Assembly: GCA_037969195.1 (NCBI GenBank) | Contig: JBBKWZ010000093.1 | Location: 1 to 12,677 of the forward strand | Source of the DNA: JAHEJB01 sp037969195 | Lineage (GTDB): Bacteria; Bacteroidota; Rhodothermia; Rhodothermales; Rubricoccaceae | Direction: 5' to 3' | Length of the DNA: 12,677 bases | Shown here: in pieces, positions 1 to 6,668 of the stretch | Position numbering within the stretch: position 1 is the stretch's first letter | Layout: each line of letters opens with the position of its first letter | Notes under the pieces: model-generated | What the model was told of the DNA's origin: nothing | Databases searched by the model: none | The model's input: only the letters and a program-made list of their open reading frames with translations | Made by a program: the position numbers and the translations under genes

Positions 1-44
1 TGAAGGTCGAGACCATGCGGATGTTGGTCGAGTTCACACCGTAG
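1..44 (+). CDS. Possible 3' end of an unidentified gene (partial)
   Basis: One frame stays open from the window edge and ends at TAG 42-44, encoding about 13 residues finishing MRMLVEFTP. The fragment is too short for family assignment. A beta-strand-like end (LVEFTP) would fit an outer-membrane or secreted protein, but this is a guess. An open run this short is easily random. Confidence 0.25.
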   Translation, partial: KVETMRMLVEFTP

Positions 45-334
45 CGGGCGAGCATGAATCTCAACCGTATTCCGGAACCCTCTGAGCGGGACCGGGCGCG
101 GTTGCAGAATTAGGGGCAGGCTTTGTCCTCGCTCCGCCCGGAACCTCATGCCGCCTAACCCGCCTCTTCAGGCACTCACAGGGCGTCAGCGTTGTTGGCT
201 CACTTGAGGCTCAGCGTCTACATTGCACGATTCCGCCACCATGGCGACAGTTCTATGTCGCTGTGCTGCCGTTTGTTACTCTGACCAATTTTCGCGCCAT
301 CCTTTCAACTCCAAATTCAAGCGAGGGCCAGCCC
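45..334. other. Non-coding stretch upstream of the first ABM gene
   Basis: I see no convincing gene, RNA or terminator in this 290-base gap. A purine-rich segment at 323-327 (GAGGG) could be the ribosome-binding site of the following gene. The 15-mer at 212-226 (CAGCGTCTACATTGC) resembles one at 1611-1625, which also lies upstream of a gene; its meaning is unknown. GCCTAAC at 153-159 resembles an integron core site but lacks a properly spaced partner. Confidence 0.5.
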
Positions 335-691
335 ATGTCCAACACAATCTCCTGGAATCTCCAAATGTCCGTCCGCGATGGTCTACTGGACGACGCTCGG
401 GACCTGATGAACGAAATGGTTGCGACTACCCGCCAAGAGGCAGGAGCACAATCTTACGAATGGTTCCTGAGCGAAGATGGTAAGACCTGTCACATCAATG
501 AGCGCTATGCTGACTCCGCAGCTGTCATGGTTCATATCGGCAATTTCGGCTCCAAGTTCGCCGACCGGTTTCTCGGGTGCTTCGAGCCGACTTCCCTCTC
601 AGTATATGGCGATCCGAGCGCAGAGGCACGAGCGGGCCTCGATGGTTTAGGGGCGGCTTACCTTGGGTCGTTAGGCGGCTTTCACGGCTAG
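335..691 (+). CDS. Antibiotic biosynthesis monooxygenase (ABM) family protein, putative quinol monooxygenase
   Basis: This 118-residue protein has the size and layout of a single-domain ABM protein, a dimeric ferredoxin-like alpha/beta barrel. Seen directly: an opening strand (TISWNLQMSV), a helix with DLMNEMVATTRQEAG at about 23-37, the YEWFLSEDGKTCHINERYAD segment at about 41-60, then a HIGNF...KFADRF helix. YEWF and ERYAD are typical of stand-alone ABM proteins annotated as quinol monooxygenases, which act in the cytoplasm without bound cofactor. Substrate cannot be told. ATG 335 is preferred over an upstream start at 263 because family similarity begins there and GAGGG sits 7 bases upstream. 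The gene stands alone, with a terminator-like hairpin about 75 bases after its stop. Confidence 0.85.
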   Translation: MSNTISWNLQMSVRDGLLDDARDLMNEMVATTRQEAGAQSYEWFLSEDGKTCHINERYADSAAVMVHIGNFGSKFADRFLGCFEPTSLSVYGDPSAEARAGLDGLGAAYLGSLGGFHG

Positions 692-765
692 GTATGCGGT
701 ACGCTACTCCACCTTCGCGCCGTGGCGTGCTATACGTCGAACATGCGACAGCCATCGCCTGGACG

Positions 766-797
766 CCCGCATCGCGCCCACGCGGGTTTCTTTTTTT
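766..797 (+). terminator. Probable Rho-independent terminator
   Basis: CCCGC (766-770) pairs with GCGGG (782-786), followed by TTTCTTTTTTT (787-797). A competing CGCG/CGCG stem (773-776 with 781-784) is possible. The stem is short but the T-tract is strong, and it lies between the ABM gene and the cytochrome gene. Confidence 0.55.
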
Positions 798-947
798 GGT
801 GTTTACGAACGTAAATGGTGCATGGGCCGGAGCCGGTTAACCTGCCGCAGAAGAGAGAAAGAACCCAAAGCAAAAACGTAACTTGTTAATTGTCATGGGT
901 GGGAATCCTCTGAGTTCCGTTTCAAATTCACGTCTGGAGGCCTAAAG

Positions 948-1511
948 ATGAAAACGATGCTCCACATCAGAGTGCAATTACTCTCACGCCTAGCCACAAG
1001 CCTATTCTTTGCTCTTAGCATGTTCGCCTTCGTCGGGTGCCAACCCGACTCAGCGGCAGAGGAGGTTACGACGGACACGCAGCCTCACATTATGGCGAGT
1101 AACCCAGTGGATGCTGGTCGCTATCTTGCCATTGTAGGCGGATGCAATGACTGCCACACGGAGGGCTATCTCCAAAATGAAGGCCAGGTTCCTGAGGAGG
1201 ATTGGCTGGCCGGTTCAGCGCTTGGCTGGCGCGGTCCGTGGGGGACGACGTATCCTGCTAATTTGCGACTCCGCGTTCAAGAGACAACGGAAGACGAATG
1301 GGTAAGCACACTGCATACGAGGACAGCACTTCCACCAATGCCTTGGATGAACGTTAACAGAATGAGCGAACAGGACGCACGTGCGCTCTACCAATACATC
1401 CAGTCGCTGGGGCCGAAAGGCGCACCGATGCCTGGGGCGGTTCCACCGGATCAGGAGCCGACGACGCCTTATCTGTCGTTGGTTCCACAGAATGTGGGGC
1501 CGGCTCAGTAG
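948..1511 (+). CDS. Monohaem cytochrome c lipoprotein
   Basis: This 187-residue protein begins with a basic, hydrophobic leader ending in a lipobox (FVGC, Cys31), so it is probably a membrane-anchored lipoprotein facing the periplasm. A single haem-binding CNDCH is at 66-70. PPMPW near 129-133 supplies Met131, a likely sixth iron ligand. A helix with EQDARALYQYIQSLG at about 141-155 is the usual C-terminal helix of class I cytochromes c. It presumably shuttles electrons, but no oxidase or dehydrogenase partner is next to it. ATG 948 has a good Shine-Dalgarno (GGAGG, 936-940) 7 bases upstream. The Pro-rich tail after residue 155 is probably flexible. Partner and redox role are unknown. Confidence 0.87.
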   Translation: MKTMLHIRVQLLSRLATSLFFALSMFAFVGCQPDSAAEEVTTDTQPHIMASNPVDAGRYLAIVGGCNDCHTEGYLQNEGQVPEEDWLAGSALGWRGPWGTTYPANLRLRVQETTEDEWVSTLHTRTALPPMPWMNVNRMSEQDARALYQYIQSLGPKGAPMPGAVPPDQEPTTPYLSLVPQNVGPAQ

Positions 1512-1696
1512 GTCTGGCGAGAAGCGGCCATCGATGCATACCTCCCCCAGTAATTGACCATCGTCAGTTCCAGGGATCACGATTCGGGACACTTAGCGCC
1601 GCGAGAGCGCCAGTGTCTACGCTGCTTATCCCATCGGGCGCGCCACGTGCTAGGACTAGATGGCAAACCGTTCTGCGACTCCTGTAGCTTCAGTGT

Positions 1697-2509
1697 ATGA
1701 GTGACACTGACGACCATACGCCTATTGCGCCCGACTTGAAGCCAAGCCTGTGGGATTGGCGTCGTCGAGCGCGCTGGTTCGGAGTCGAATTCCTAGTCGT
1801 CGTAACCGGTGTTCTCGTAGCCCTCGCGCTCAGCGCGTGGTGGGGTCATCGTCAAGACGCAGCAATGGAGCGCGTGTATCTCCGCGAGCTCTCCACGGAC
1901 CTCTGGCGAACTGAGAGCCGCATCACGTCCAGTGATGCCTGCCGTTATAACGTAGACTATCCTTCCGCTTCCCGCCTTGTGCACTCGTTCGGCCTCTCCC
2001 CAAAGCCACCGGCCGACTCCGTATTCACATGGTTCATGAATGCGTGGCGGCTTAACACTGACCGCCCTGTATTGGGGACGGTTAAGGCACTCGTCGCAAC
2101 GGGACATTTAAGTCTGATTCGTGACAATTCGCTCCGCTTCGCAATCCTGGCATACCTCGACCTGAACGAGAATCTGGTTGAAGAGCAAGCCGTCCAGTAT
2201 CAGATTACAAATGAGGCAGGATATTCGATCGCGGAGCAGCTTGACATCGCCGAGGCGTTCGCGTTGGTACTCCCGGACAGCGTGCGAGAGGGATTATCTA
2301 GTGATTGGATAGTAGATGGCCTCATCCCGACCGGCGAATGGTCCGCCCCCTTCCCACTCGATGTCGAGGCGTTCTATGCCGACCGAGCGCTCTACTCCCA
2401 TGTCATCACATTGGCGTCTGGACTCCAGAATGACGCTCTGATTCGGACGAGGATGCTAGAGAGCGCACAGACTCTACGTGAATGGGTAGCTGACGCCCTC
2501 GACGAATGA
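1697..2509 (+). CDS. DUF6090-like single-pass membrane protein
   Basis: This 270-residue protein has a Trp/Arg-rich stretch (WDWRRRARW, 19-27) followed by one hydrophobic helix at about 30-49 (FLVVVTGVLVALALSAWW), then a long soluble, mainly helical domain. The pattern of an acidic residue, VVxGVLVALxxxxW, then a basic RQ-containing segment and a YLRELxxDL helix matches DUF6090-type proteins of Bacteroidota and Gemmatimonadota, whose function is unknown. Positive residues before the helix predict a cytoplasmic N-terminus and a periplasmic main domain. There is no clear Shine-Dalgarno before ATG 1697, so the start rests on the helix position. Upstream 1512-1696 holds nothing else recognisable. 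Confidence 0.7.
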   Translation: MSDTDDHTPIAPDLKPSLWDWRRRARWFGVEFLVVVTGVLVALALSAWWGHRQDAAMERVYLRELSTDLWRTESRITSSDACRYNVDYPSASRLVHSFGLSPKPPADSVFTWFMNAWRLNTDRPVLGTVKALVATGHLSLIRDNSLRFAILAYLDLNENLVEEQAVQYQITNEAGYSIAEQLDIAEAFALVLPDSVREGLSSDWIVDGLIPTGEWSAPFPLDVEAFYADRALYSHVITLASGLQNDALIRTRMLESAQTLREWVADALDE

Positions 2510-2624
2510 GCCATCTATCTTGTCGGCGTGCCCCGTGCGAGACGTGTTGCTGTGCTTGCCTTGGTCATATTTTGGGTAGTCTCTCCCCCCAACCGTAATT
2601 CGCTACACACCCTAGAGGTAATGC

Positions 2625-2813
2625 ATGAAGTCCCTTTCTTGTGACATTTGTGAGTTGATTTTCTCCGCCGAAACATTCGAGCAGTGGTTCGACCAAATGA
2701 AACAGCACTACATATCTGATCATGCGGACGTGATGGCGAATAATGCCGGCAAGTCGAAAGAGGAAGGCTTGAAATGGATGGCTGAGATGAAGGCGAAGTT
2801 TGAAGCTCTATAG
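2625..2813 (+). CDS. Small CxxC/HxxxxH protein (DUF1059-like, possible zinc-binding)
   Basis: This 62-residue protein has CDIC at 6-9 and HYISDH at 28-33, a C-x2-C-x18-H-x4-H spacing that could hold one zinc ion like a C2H2 finger. The order (N-terminal Cys pair, ETFEQWFDQMKQH helix, His pair, HADVM) resembles DUF1059-type small proteins, whose function is not established. The C-terminal half is charged and helical. ATG 2625 is supported by AGAGG (2614-2618) 6 bases upstream; an out-of-frame ATG lies at 2621. A TTG (2547-2549) and TATTTTG (2568-2574) separated by 18 bases loosely resemble a Bacteroidota promoter. Metal binding is inferred from the residues only. Confidence 0.68.
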   Translation: MKSLSCDICELIFSAETFEQWFDQMKQHYISDHADVMANNAGKSKEEGLKWMAEMKAKFEAL

Positions 2814-2936
2814 GCTTATCGGAGATCTGCGCTTCGCTCGGATATAGGATTGGTCTCGTTTCGACGACATCAGCGTTCTTGCCCGGTCTGGCGCTGCTAT
2901 CTACTTTGCTCGGAATCATCGAACAACCGTCTGCCC

Positions 2937-3413
2937 ATGCGTACGCTACTAGCCCTTCTCACCGCGATTCTGTTCGCTACCAACGCTGCTTTCGCGCAAA
3001 CCACGTGTACCGACGACGTCTCCACTATCGATAGCATCATTCAGGCCTACTACGAGGTCATTTCAGGCCCGGAAGGCGAGGCATCCGACGCTGATCGTGA
3101 CCGCTGCCTGCATCATCCAGACGCGTGGGTAGCCATTGCTGGCATGAATGACGAGGGCGCGCCGAGTGTTAATGTGATCACGCTGGACGATTATCACGGA
3201 GCCAACGAACCTCGCCAGCAAGGATTCTGGGAATGGGAAACGGATAGAGAAATACGCAGATCGGGCAACATGGTGCACGTGTGGAGCAGTTACGCGTCAG
3301 CGCGAACGGAAGATGGTGAACCCTTCGTCACGGGCATCAACAGTATTACGCTGTTCAGCGACGGCGAACGCTGGTGGATCATGGGCTGGATGTTTGATAC
3401 ATCAGCTGAATGA
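2937..3413 (+). CDS. Secreted SnoaL/DUF4440-like protein
   Basis: ATG 2937 opens a clear Sec signal peptide (MRTLLALLTAILFATNAAFA) with likely cleavage before Gln21, which is why it is preferred over the longer frame from 2850. The mature part of about 138 residues has the cone-shaped NTF2/SnoaL pattern: IDSIIQAYYEVISG helix (31-44), a DRDRCLHHPDAW helix-strand (53-64), then strands ending in ITLFSDGERWWIMGWMFD. Cys24 and Cys57 could form a disulfide in the periplasm. SnoaL-like folds include enzymes, binding proteins and many proteins of unknown role, so no reaction is assigned. Its last 75 bases are repeated imperfectly at 3961-4035. No Shine-Dalgarno is evident. Confidence 0.75.
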   Translation: MRTLLALLTAILFATNAAFAQTTCTDDVSTIDSIIQAYYEVISGPEGEASDADRDRCLHHPDAWVAIAGMNDEGAPSVNVITLDDYHGANEPRQQGFWEWETDREIRRSGNMVHVWSSYASARTEDGEPFVTGINSITLFSDGERWWIMGWMFDTSAE

Positions 3414-3427
3414 TTGACCGAAATATT

Positions 3428-3455
3428 ATGTCGGGCTGATAAACCAGCCGAACAT
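3428..3455 (+). other. Imperfect hairpin downstream of the SnoaL-like gene
   Basis: ATGTCGGGCTG (3428-3438) and CAGCCGAACAT (3445-3455) are complementary at 9 of 11 positions around the 6-base loop ATAAAC. It starts 15 bases after the stop codon. No T-run follows, so it could be mRNA-end protection, a Rho-type terminator, or an operator-like site. Its function is not shown. Confidence 0.35.
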
Positions 3456-3600
3456 ACATTGTCGCAAACGCAGAACCAGAAGCAGACTAGTCCGAGAAGC
3501 ACGACGGCGTGGGCTTCGACAGGATCTCATGATATATGTGCCCCGCGAAAACACTGACGAATAGCCATCACACCCACCTTCATAACGAGGAGAAGCAACC

Positions 3601-3882
3601 ATGTCCTACCTAATCACCCACTTTTTCGAAGGCGGCACCCAGAAGCAGTACGACGCGATCATCGCCAAGGCCCATCCGTCTGATGGCACCTTGCCCCCGG
3701 GGCAGCTCCACCACTTCGCCGGTCCGACCAAGGACGGCTTCCTCGTCGTGGCGCTGTGGGACAGGAAGGAGTCGAACGACGCCTTTCAGCAGGCGCTCTT
3801 CCCGATCATCGGAGAACTCGAGGACGGCCCGCCGCCGCCGCAGGAGCGGACGGCCCAAGTCACCAACCAGGTGAGTTCCTAA
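3601..3882 (+). CDS. Small ABM-like (dimeric alpha/beta barrel) protein, GC-rich
   Basis: This 93-residue protein looks like one ferredoxin-like domain: strand YLITHFFEGG (3-12), helix QKQYDAIIAKAHP (15-27), strand HHFAGPTKDGFLVVALWD (37-54), then a helix with ESNDAFQQALFPIIGEL. FxGPTxDGFLVVxxWDxxES is familiar from small ABM-like proteins, many from actinobacteria; no enzymatic activity can be claimed. GAGGAG (3587-3592) sits 8 bases before ATG 3601, one of the best ribosome-binding sites here. About 87% of codons end in G or C, against roughly two thirds in the first 40 codons of the preceding gene (hand count), which suggests recent acquisition. It lies between the SnoaL-like gene and a broken copy of that gene's end. 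Confidence 0.75.
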   Translation: MSYLITHFFEGGTQKQYDAIIAKAHPSDGTLPPGQLHHFAGPTKDGFLVVALWDRKESNDAFQQALFPIIGELEDGPPPPQERTAQVTNQVSS

Positions 3883-3960
3883 CCTGGTACCTCGGGATCG
3901 GAATTCATTTGGGGTGTGATTCAACGTCTGATCAGGCCTTTGAGGTCACTCAGGTCGTGG

Positions 3961-4035
3961 AACACCATAACGTTGTTCCACGACCGCGAACGCTGGCGGA
4001 TCATGGGCTGGATGCCTGATACATCAGCTGAATAG
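3961..4035 (+). pseudogene. Broken second copy of the SnoaL-like gene 3' end
   Basis: These 75 bases align without gaps to 3339-3413, the 3' end of the SnoaL-like gene, at a constant offset of 622 bases with 63 of 75 bases identical (hand alignment). Translated in the matching frame they read 24 residues ending ERWRIMGWMPDTSAE and a stop; 19 of 24 residues match. The stop is TAG instead of TGA. Upstream, similarity fades and this frame is not preceded by a start or the rest of the domain, so it is a remnant and not a gene. Conserved Trp and Met codons with some synonymous changes suggest it was once part of a working paralogue. Confidence 0.85.
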
Positions 4036-4355
4036 TGCCCCGACGACTTTTCTAATCGGTCCACCTTGCATCAGGATGCGTTACGGAGAGGGTCCGCAAC
4101 GCTCCCAATAGGCAGAAGTGGCGGGCGATCTGTCCCGCGGAATTCGAACTCCCAAACGGAAGCGCATTTCGTGCGAAGCGCTCGTTCCGACTTCGGCCAT
4201 CCAAGATCATTTAACTCGACGCTAGTCCTCTCTTTCGAGTTCTTACGTCCACCTCCTGGGTTTTCTAGTCACATTAGATAGAACCGTTGGGATCCGTCCA
4301 ACGTCGGGTTGGTTGTACGGCCCCTTTGCGTCTTTCCATTCTAGGTAATACTGAC
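4036..4355. other. Non-coding stretch before the antiporter
   Basis: I see no convincing gene, RNA or terminator in these 320 bases. TAGATA at 4276-4281 could be part of a promoter for the antiporter, but no good -35 box is paired with it. Small open frames here lack start signals and protein-like composition. Confidence 0.45.
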
Positions 4356-5297
4356 TTGGTTACAACATTGCTCACCCTTGCAGCTGGAGGAATCCTGCTC
4401 ATGGGAGGAGCTTCAGTGCTTGTCGCAGGTGCCGCTTCGCTGGCGCTCCGCATGGGACTCACTCCGCTCCTCGTCGGTCTCACAGTGGTCGCATTTGGGA
4501 CGAGCACACCCGAACTCGCAGTAAGTGTTGAAGCTGCTGTCCACGGTGCCGGCGGAATCGCAGTGGGCAATGTCGTGGGCTCGAACATCGTAAACATAGG
4601 GCTGATCCTAGCCCTCGCCGCGCTCATCAAGCCCATTGCGACTGAGCGCGCCATGCTCCGGCGTGATCTCCCACTAATGTTGGGCGCTTCAGTCTTAGGA
4701 GCGGTGCTGCTGCTGGACGGACAACTGGCGCGACTGGAGGGGGCTCTCCTTGTCACGCTGCTCGTTGTCTACGTCGCGTGGAGCGTCCGGCAGTCGCGGT
4801 CCGAAGCAGCCGAAGTGGAAATCCCAGTCGGAAATGTCCCGTCCTCCTTCTCATGGCTGAACGTCCTGTTCATTGTCGCTGGGCTGATCGGACTCGTTTT
4901 CGGCGCTCGGTGGCTTGTCAGTGCGGCTGTTGTGCTAGCGCAGGCTGGCGGAGTCTCGAACGCCGTGATCGGACTAACCGTCGTAGCCATTGGGACGAGC
5001 CTACCCGAGCTGGCTACCAGCACCGTGGCTTCCCTTCGAGGTGAGAGCGCCATTGCGGTCGGCAACGTCGTCGGCTCAAACCTGTTTAATATCCTCGGCG
5101 TGCTCGGCATGGCAGCCCTGGTAAATCCGGTAACGGCGCCGGGGCTTCGCTTGGAAGACGTGGTCGTGATGCTCATTTTCGCCGCTGTGCTTGTGCCGAT
5201 GATGTGGACCGGCCTGCGCATCGGTCGACGGGAGGCCTGCGTACTCCTCGTGGGTTACGCAGCGTATATAGCCTTCCTCGCCAGCTCTCACGGGTAA
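4356..5297 (+). CDS. Calcium/sodium antiporter (CaCA family, YrbG-like)
   Basis: This protein of about 313 residues carries both inverted Na+/Ca2+ exchanger repeats. Repeat 1 has GLTVVAFGTSTPELAVS (41-57) and GNVVGSN (71-77). Repeat 2 has GLTVVAIGTSLPELATS (206-222) and GNVVGSN (236-242). The acidic residues Glu53 and Glu218 within the GTSxPEL motifs are the family's ion-coordinating glutamates. About ten hydrophobic helices fill the rest, with a polar linker near 125-150 (SEAAEVEIPVGN) between halves. The family exchanges Na+ for Ca2+ across the inner membrane. TTG 4356 is chosen because the first helix starts right after it; TTG 4287 would add a polar, non-family extension, and TTG 4368 is also possible. 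It converges on the nucleotidyltransferase gene 58 bases downstream. Confidence 0.92.
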   Translation: MVTTLLTLAAGGILLMGGASVLVAGAASLALRMGLTPLLVGLTVVAFGTSTPELAVSVEAAVHGAGGIAVGNVVGSNIVNIGLILALAALIKPIATERAMLRRDLPLMLGASVLGAVLLLDGQLARLEGALLVTLLVVYVAWSVRQSRSEAAEVEIPVGNVPSSFSWLNVLFIVAGLIGLVFGARWLVSAAVVLAQAGGVSNAVIGLTVVAIGTSLPELATSTVASLRGESAIAVGNVVGSNLFNILGVLGMAALVNPVTAPGLRLEDVVVMLIFAAVLVPMMWTGLRIGRREACVLLVGYAAYIAFLASSHG

Positions 5298-5355
5298 ACC
5301 CACGCTTCTCCCGTCTACTATTCCGACAACGGCGATGTATGTGGGGAGTGACTAG

Positions 5356-6348
5356 TTACCCAACCGTCGCATGGTCCCCGATGTTGAGCGTGCCCGCGAA
5401 CTCACGGACCTCGGCATTGTGACCGACGACTGAATCGTCCAACGTTGAGTCTGAGATGTTAGCACCTTCGAAAACGATGCTGTTCGTGATCGTGGAGACG
5501 ACGATTTCAGCCCCTGCTTCGATTGCGACATTGGGTCCAATCTCGGAATTTCGGACCACCGCGCCCTCCGCGAGGAACACGGGTTCATGAATCGTGGAGT
5601 TCTCTACTCGGCCAAGGATTTCATGTTCTCCCTCCTTGGCGAGGACAATCGCGGAAGTCTCCTTTAGTGCAGGGATCGTCCCACAATCAAGCCACTCGCT
5701 CACCGCAGATGTTGTAAACGCGAGGCCATCTTTCAGCATCCGGTCTAGCGCATCAGTGAGCTGGAATTCGCCGTGGCCTGTGATGTTGTTGTCAATCAAG
5801 TGATCAATCGCCCGTCGCAAGATGGCACCATCTTTCACGTAGTAAATGCCGATGATGGCTTCGTTGGAAATCGGTTCAGACGGCTTCTCGACGAAGTCGG
5901 TGATTCGATCGCCATCTTTGACAACAACGCCGAAGCGACGCGGGTCGTCAACGTGCTTCACCCATATCACTGCGTCGGCGCTCAAATCTGGCGTCTCATC
6001 CATGTAAAAAAGTGTATCGGCGAAAACGACGACGCACTCTCCCACCAGATGATCACCCGCCTGAACGACTGCATGGGCTGTTCCGAGGGCCTTCTCCTGC
6101 ACGCCGAAATCGGCCGTCATCCCGAAACGCGAGCAGATTTCAGTGAGTTGTTCGCGGACGTCGTCGCCGAAATCAGGACCGAGGATAAAGACGGCCTCGT
6201 CAAGTTTACGCGGAAGTGCACCGGCGAAGGTTGCAACGATTCGCTCAACCATTGAGCGCCCTGCTACGGGCAGAAGAGGCTTGGGAGTAACGTGTGTGTG
6301 CGGACGAAGGCGGGTGCCGCGACCTGCCATCGGGACGATAAGCTTCAT
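5356..6348 (-). CDS. Sugar-phosphate nucleotidyltransferase with C-terminal beta-helix repeats
   Basis: This 330-residue protein joins a nucleotidyltransferase domain to hexapeptide repeats. Seen: the nucleotide loop GRGTRLRPHT (9-18), KPLLPVAG (23-30), QEKALGTAHAV (84-94), FADTLF with metal-binding Asp111 (109-114), VEKP (153-156), GEFQLTDAL (193-201) and EWLDCGT (218-224). From about 250, Ile/Val-rich hexapeptides (EGAVVRNSEIGPNVAIEAGA) predict a short left-handed beta-helix. The family couples a sugar 1-phosphate to an NTP, giving NDP-sugar and pyrophosphate. Glucose 1-phosphate with dTTP or UTP is likely, but the substrate is not fixed. The ATG is clear by family alignment. A TTCGA-TCAG-TCGAA inverted repeat (6349-6362) abuts the start codon and could hide it in mRNA. 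It is on the strand opposite its neighbours, so it is separately transcribed. Confidence 0.87.
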   Translation of the reverse strand: MKLIVPMAGRGTRLRPHTHVTPKPLLPVAGRSMVERIVATFAGALPRKLDEAVFILGPDFGDDVREQLTEICSRFGMTADFGVQEKALGTAHAVVQAGDHLVGECVVVFADTLFYMDETPDLSADAVIWVKHVDDPRRFGVVVKDGDRITDFVEKPSEPISNEAIIGIYYVKDGAILRRAIDHLIDNNITGHGEFQLTDALDRMLKDGLAFTTSAVSEWLDCGTIPALKETSAIVLAKEGEHEILGRVENSTIHEPVFLAEGAVVRNSEIGPNVAIEAGAEIVVSTITNSIVFEGANISDSTLDDSVVGHNAEVREFAGTLNIGDHATVG

Positions 6349-6668
6349 TTCGATCAGTCGAAGTGGATGAGATGAGGGCCCGTGAGAATACGCACGTCCG
6401 ACTAGCGCCGAGTGCAGTTACGTTGTAGGTTTTGAAAGCGGCTTTGAGAGTACCCTCATGCTGTGCTTCAGTTGTGTGGCTGGCCCTACGCTTCTGTCCA
6501 CCGTTTGAACCATTCCAAATCCGAAAAGGCTCTGGGGGAGCACAATGCGGCCTATTCGCTTAGCTTGGAACGGATCTTGAAAGTCCACACGCCGCGTATC
6601 ACAAGTGTTCGTCTTCAGCCTACTGCTCGTTCGAACACCATCTCTTCTGCCATCCACCCTCTCACGTC
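6349..6668. other. Divergent intergenic region
   Basis: This 320-base gap separates the minus-strand nucleotidyltransferase from the plus-strand OmpA lipoprotein, so it must hold promoters for both. I see no promoter good enough to mark. A 69-codon plus-strand frame at 6463-6672 overlaps the OmpA start out of frame and has no protein-like features. Confidence 0.5.

Noticed and set aside
150..679. Inverted 10-mers GCCGCCTAAC (150-159) and GTTAGGCGGC (670-679) that contain integron attC-like cores and flank the first ABM gene
   Set aside because: An attC site needs the two cores within roughly 57-141 bases with a structured middle; here they are over 500 bases apart, one lies in coding sequence and no other attC is seen. 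A 10-base inverted match over this distance is not very unlikely by chance.
1032..1049. Perfect 7-bp hairpin GTCGGGT/ACCCGAC with a 4-base loop over the lipobox codons of the cytochrome gene
   Set aside because: About one such hairpin is expected by chance in a window this size, and the coding sequence explains the bases.
2815..2845. Imperfect palindrome after the CxxC/HxxxxH gene (TATCGGAG with CTCGGATA)
   Set aside because: The arms nearly overlap an inner stem, one pair is mismatched and no T-run follows, so a terminator call is not supported.
4138..4160. TTCGAATT-like sequence on the minus strand resembling a tRNA T-loop
   Set aside because: The flanking bases do not form a 5-bp T-stem and no acceptor, D or anticodon arms can be built around it.
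4066..4281. 71-codon plus-strand frame before the antiporter
   Set aside because: Random-looking Arg/Ser-rich composition with no start signal; it was checked as a possible further piece of the broken SnoaL copy and shows no similarity.
4274..4756. 160-codon minus-strand frame opposite the antiporter
   Set aside because: It is an antisense shadow of a clear exchanger gene and has low-complexity Ser/Arg/Ala/Pro composition.
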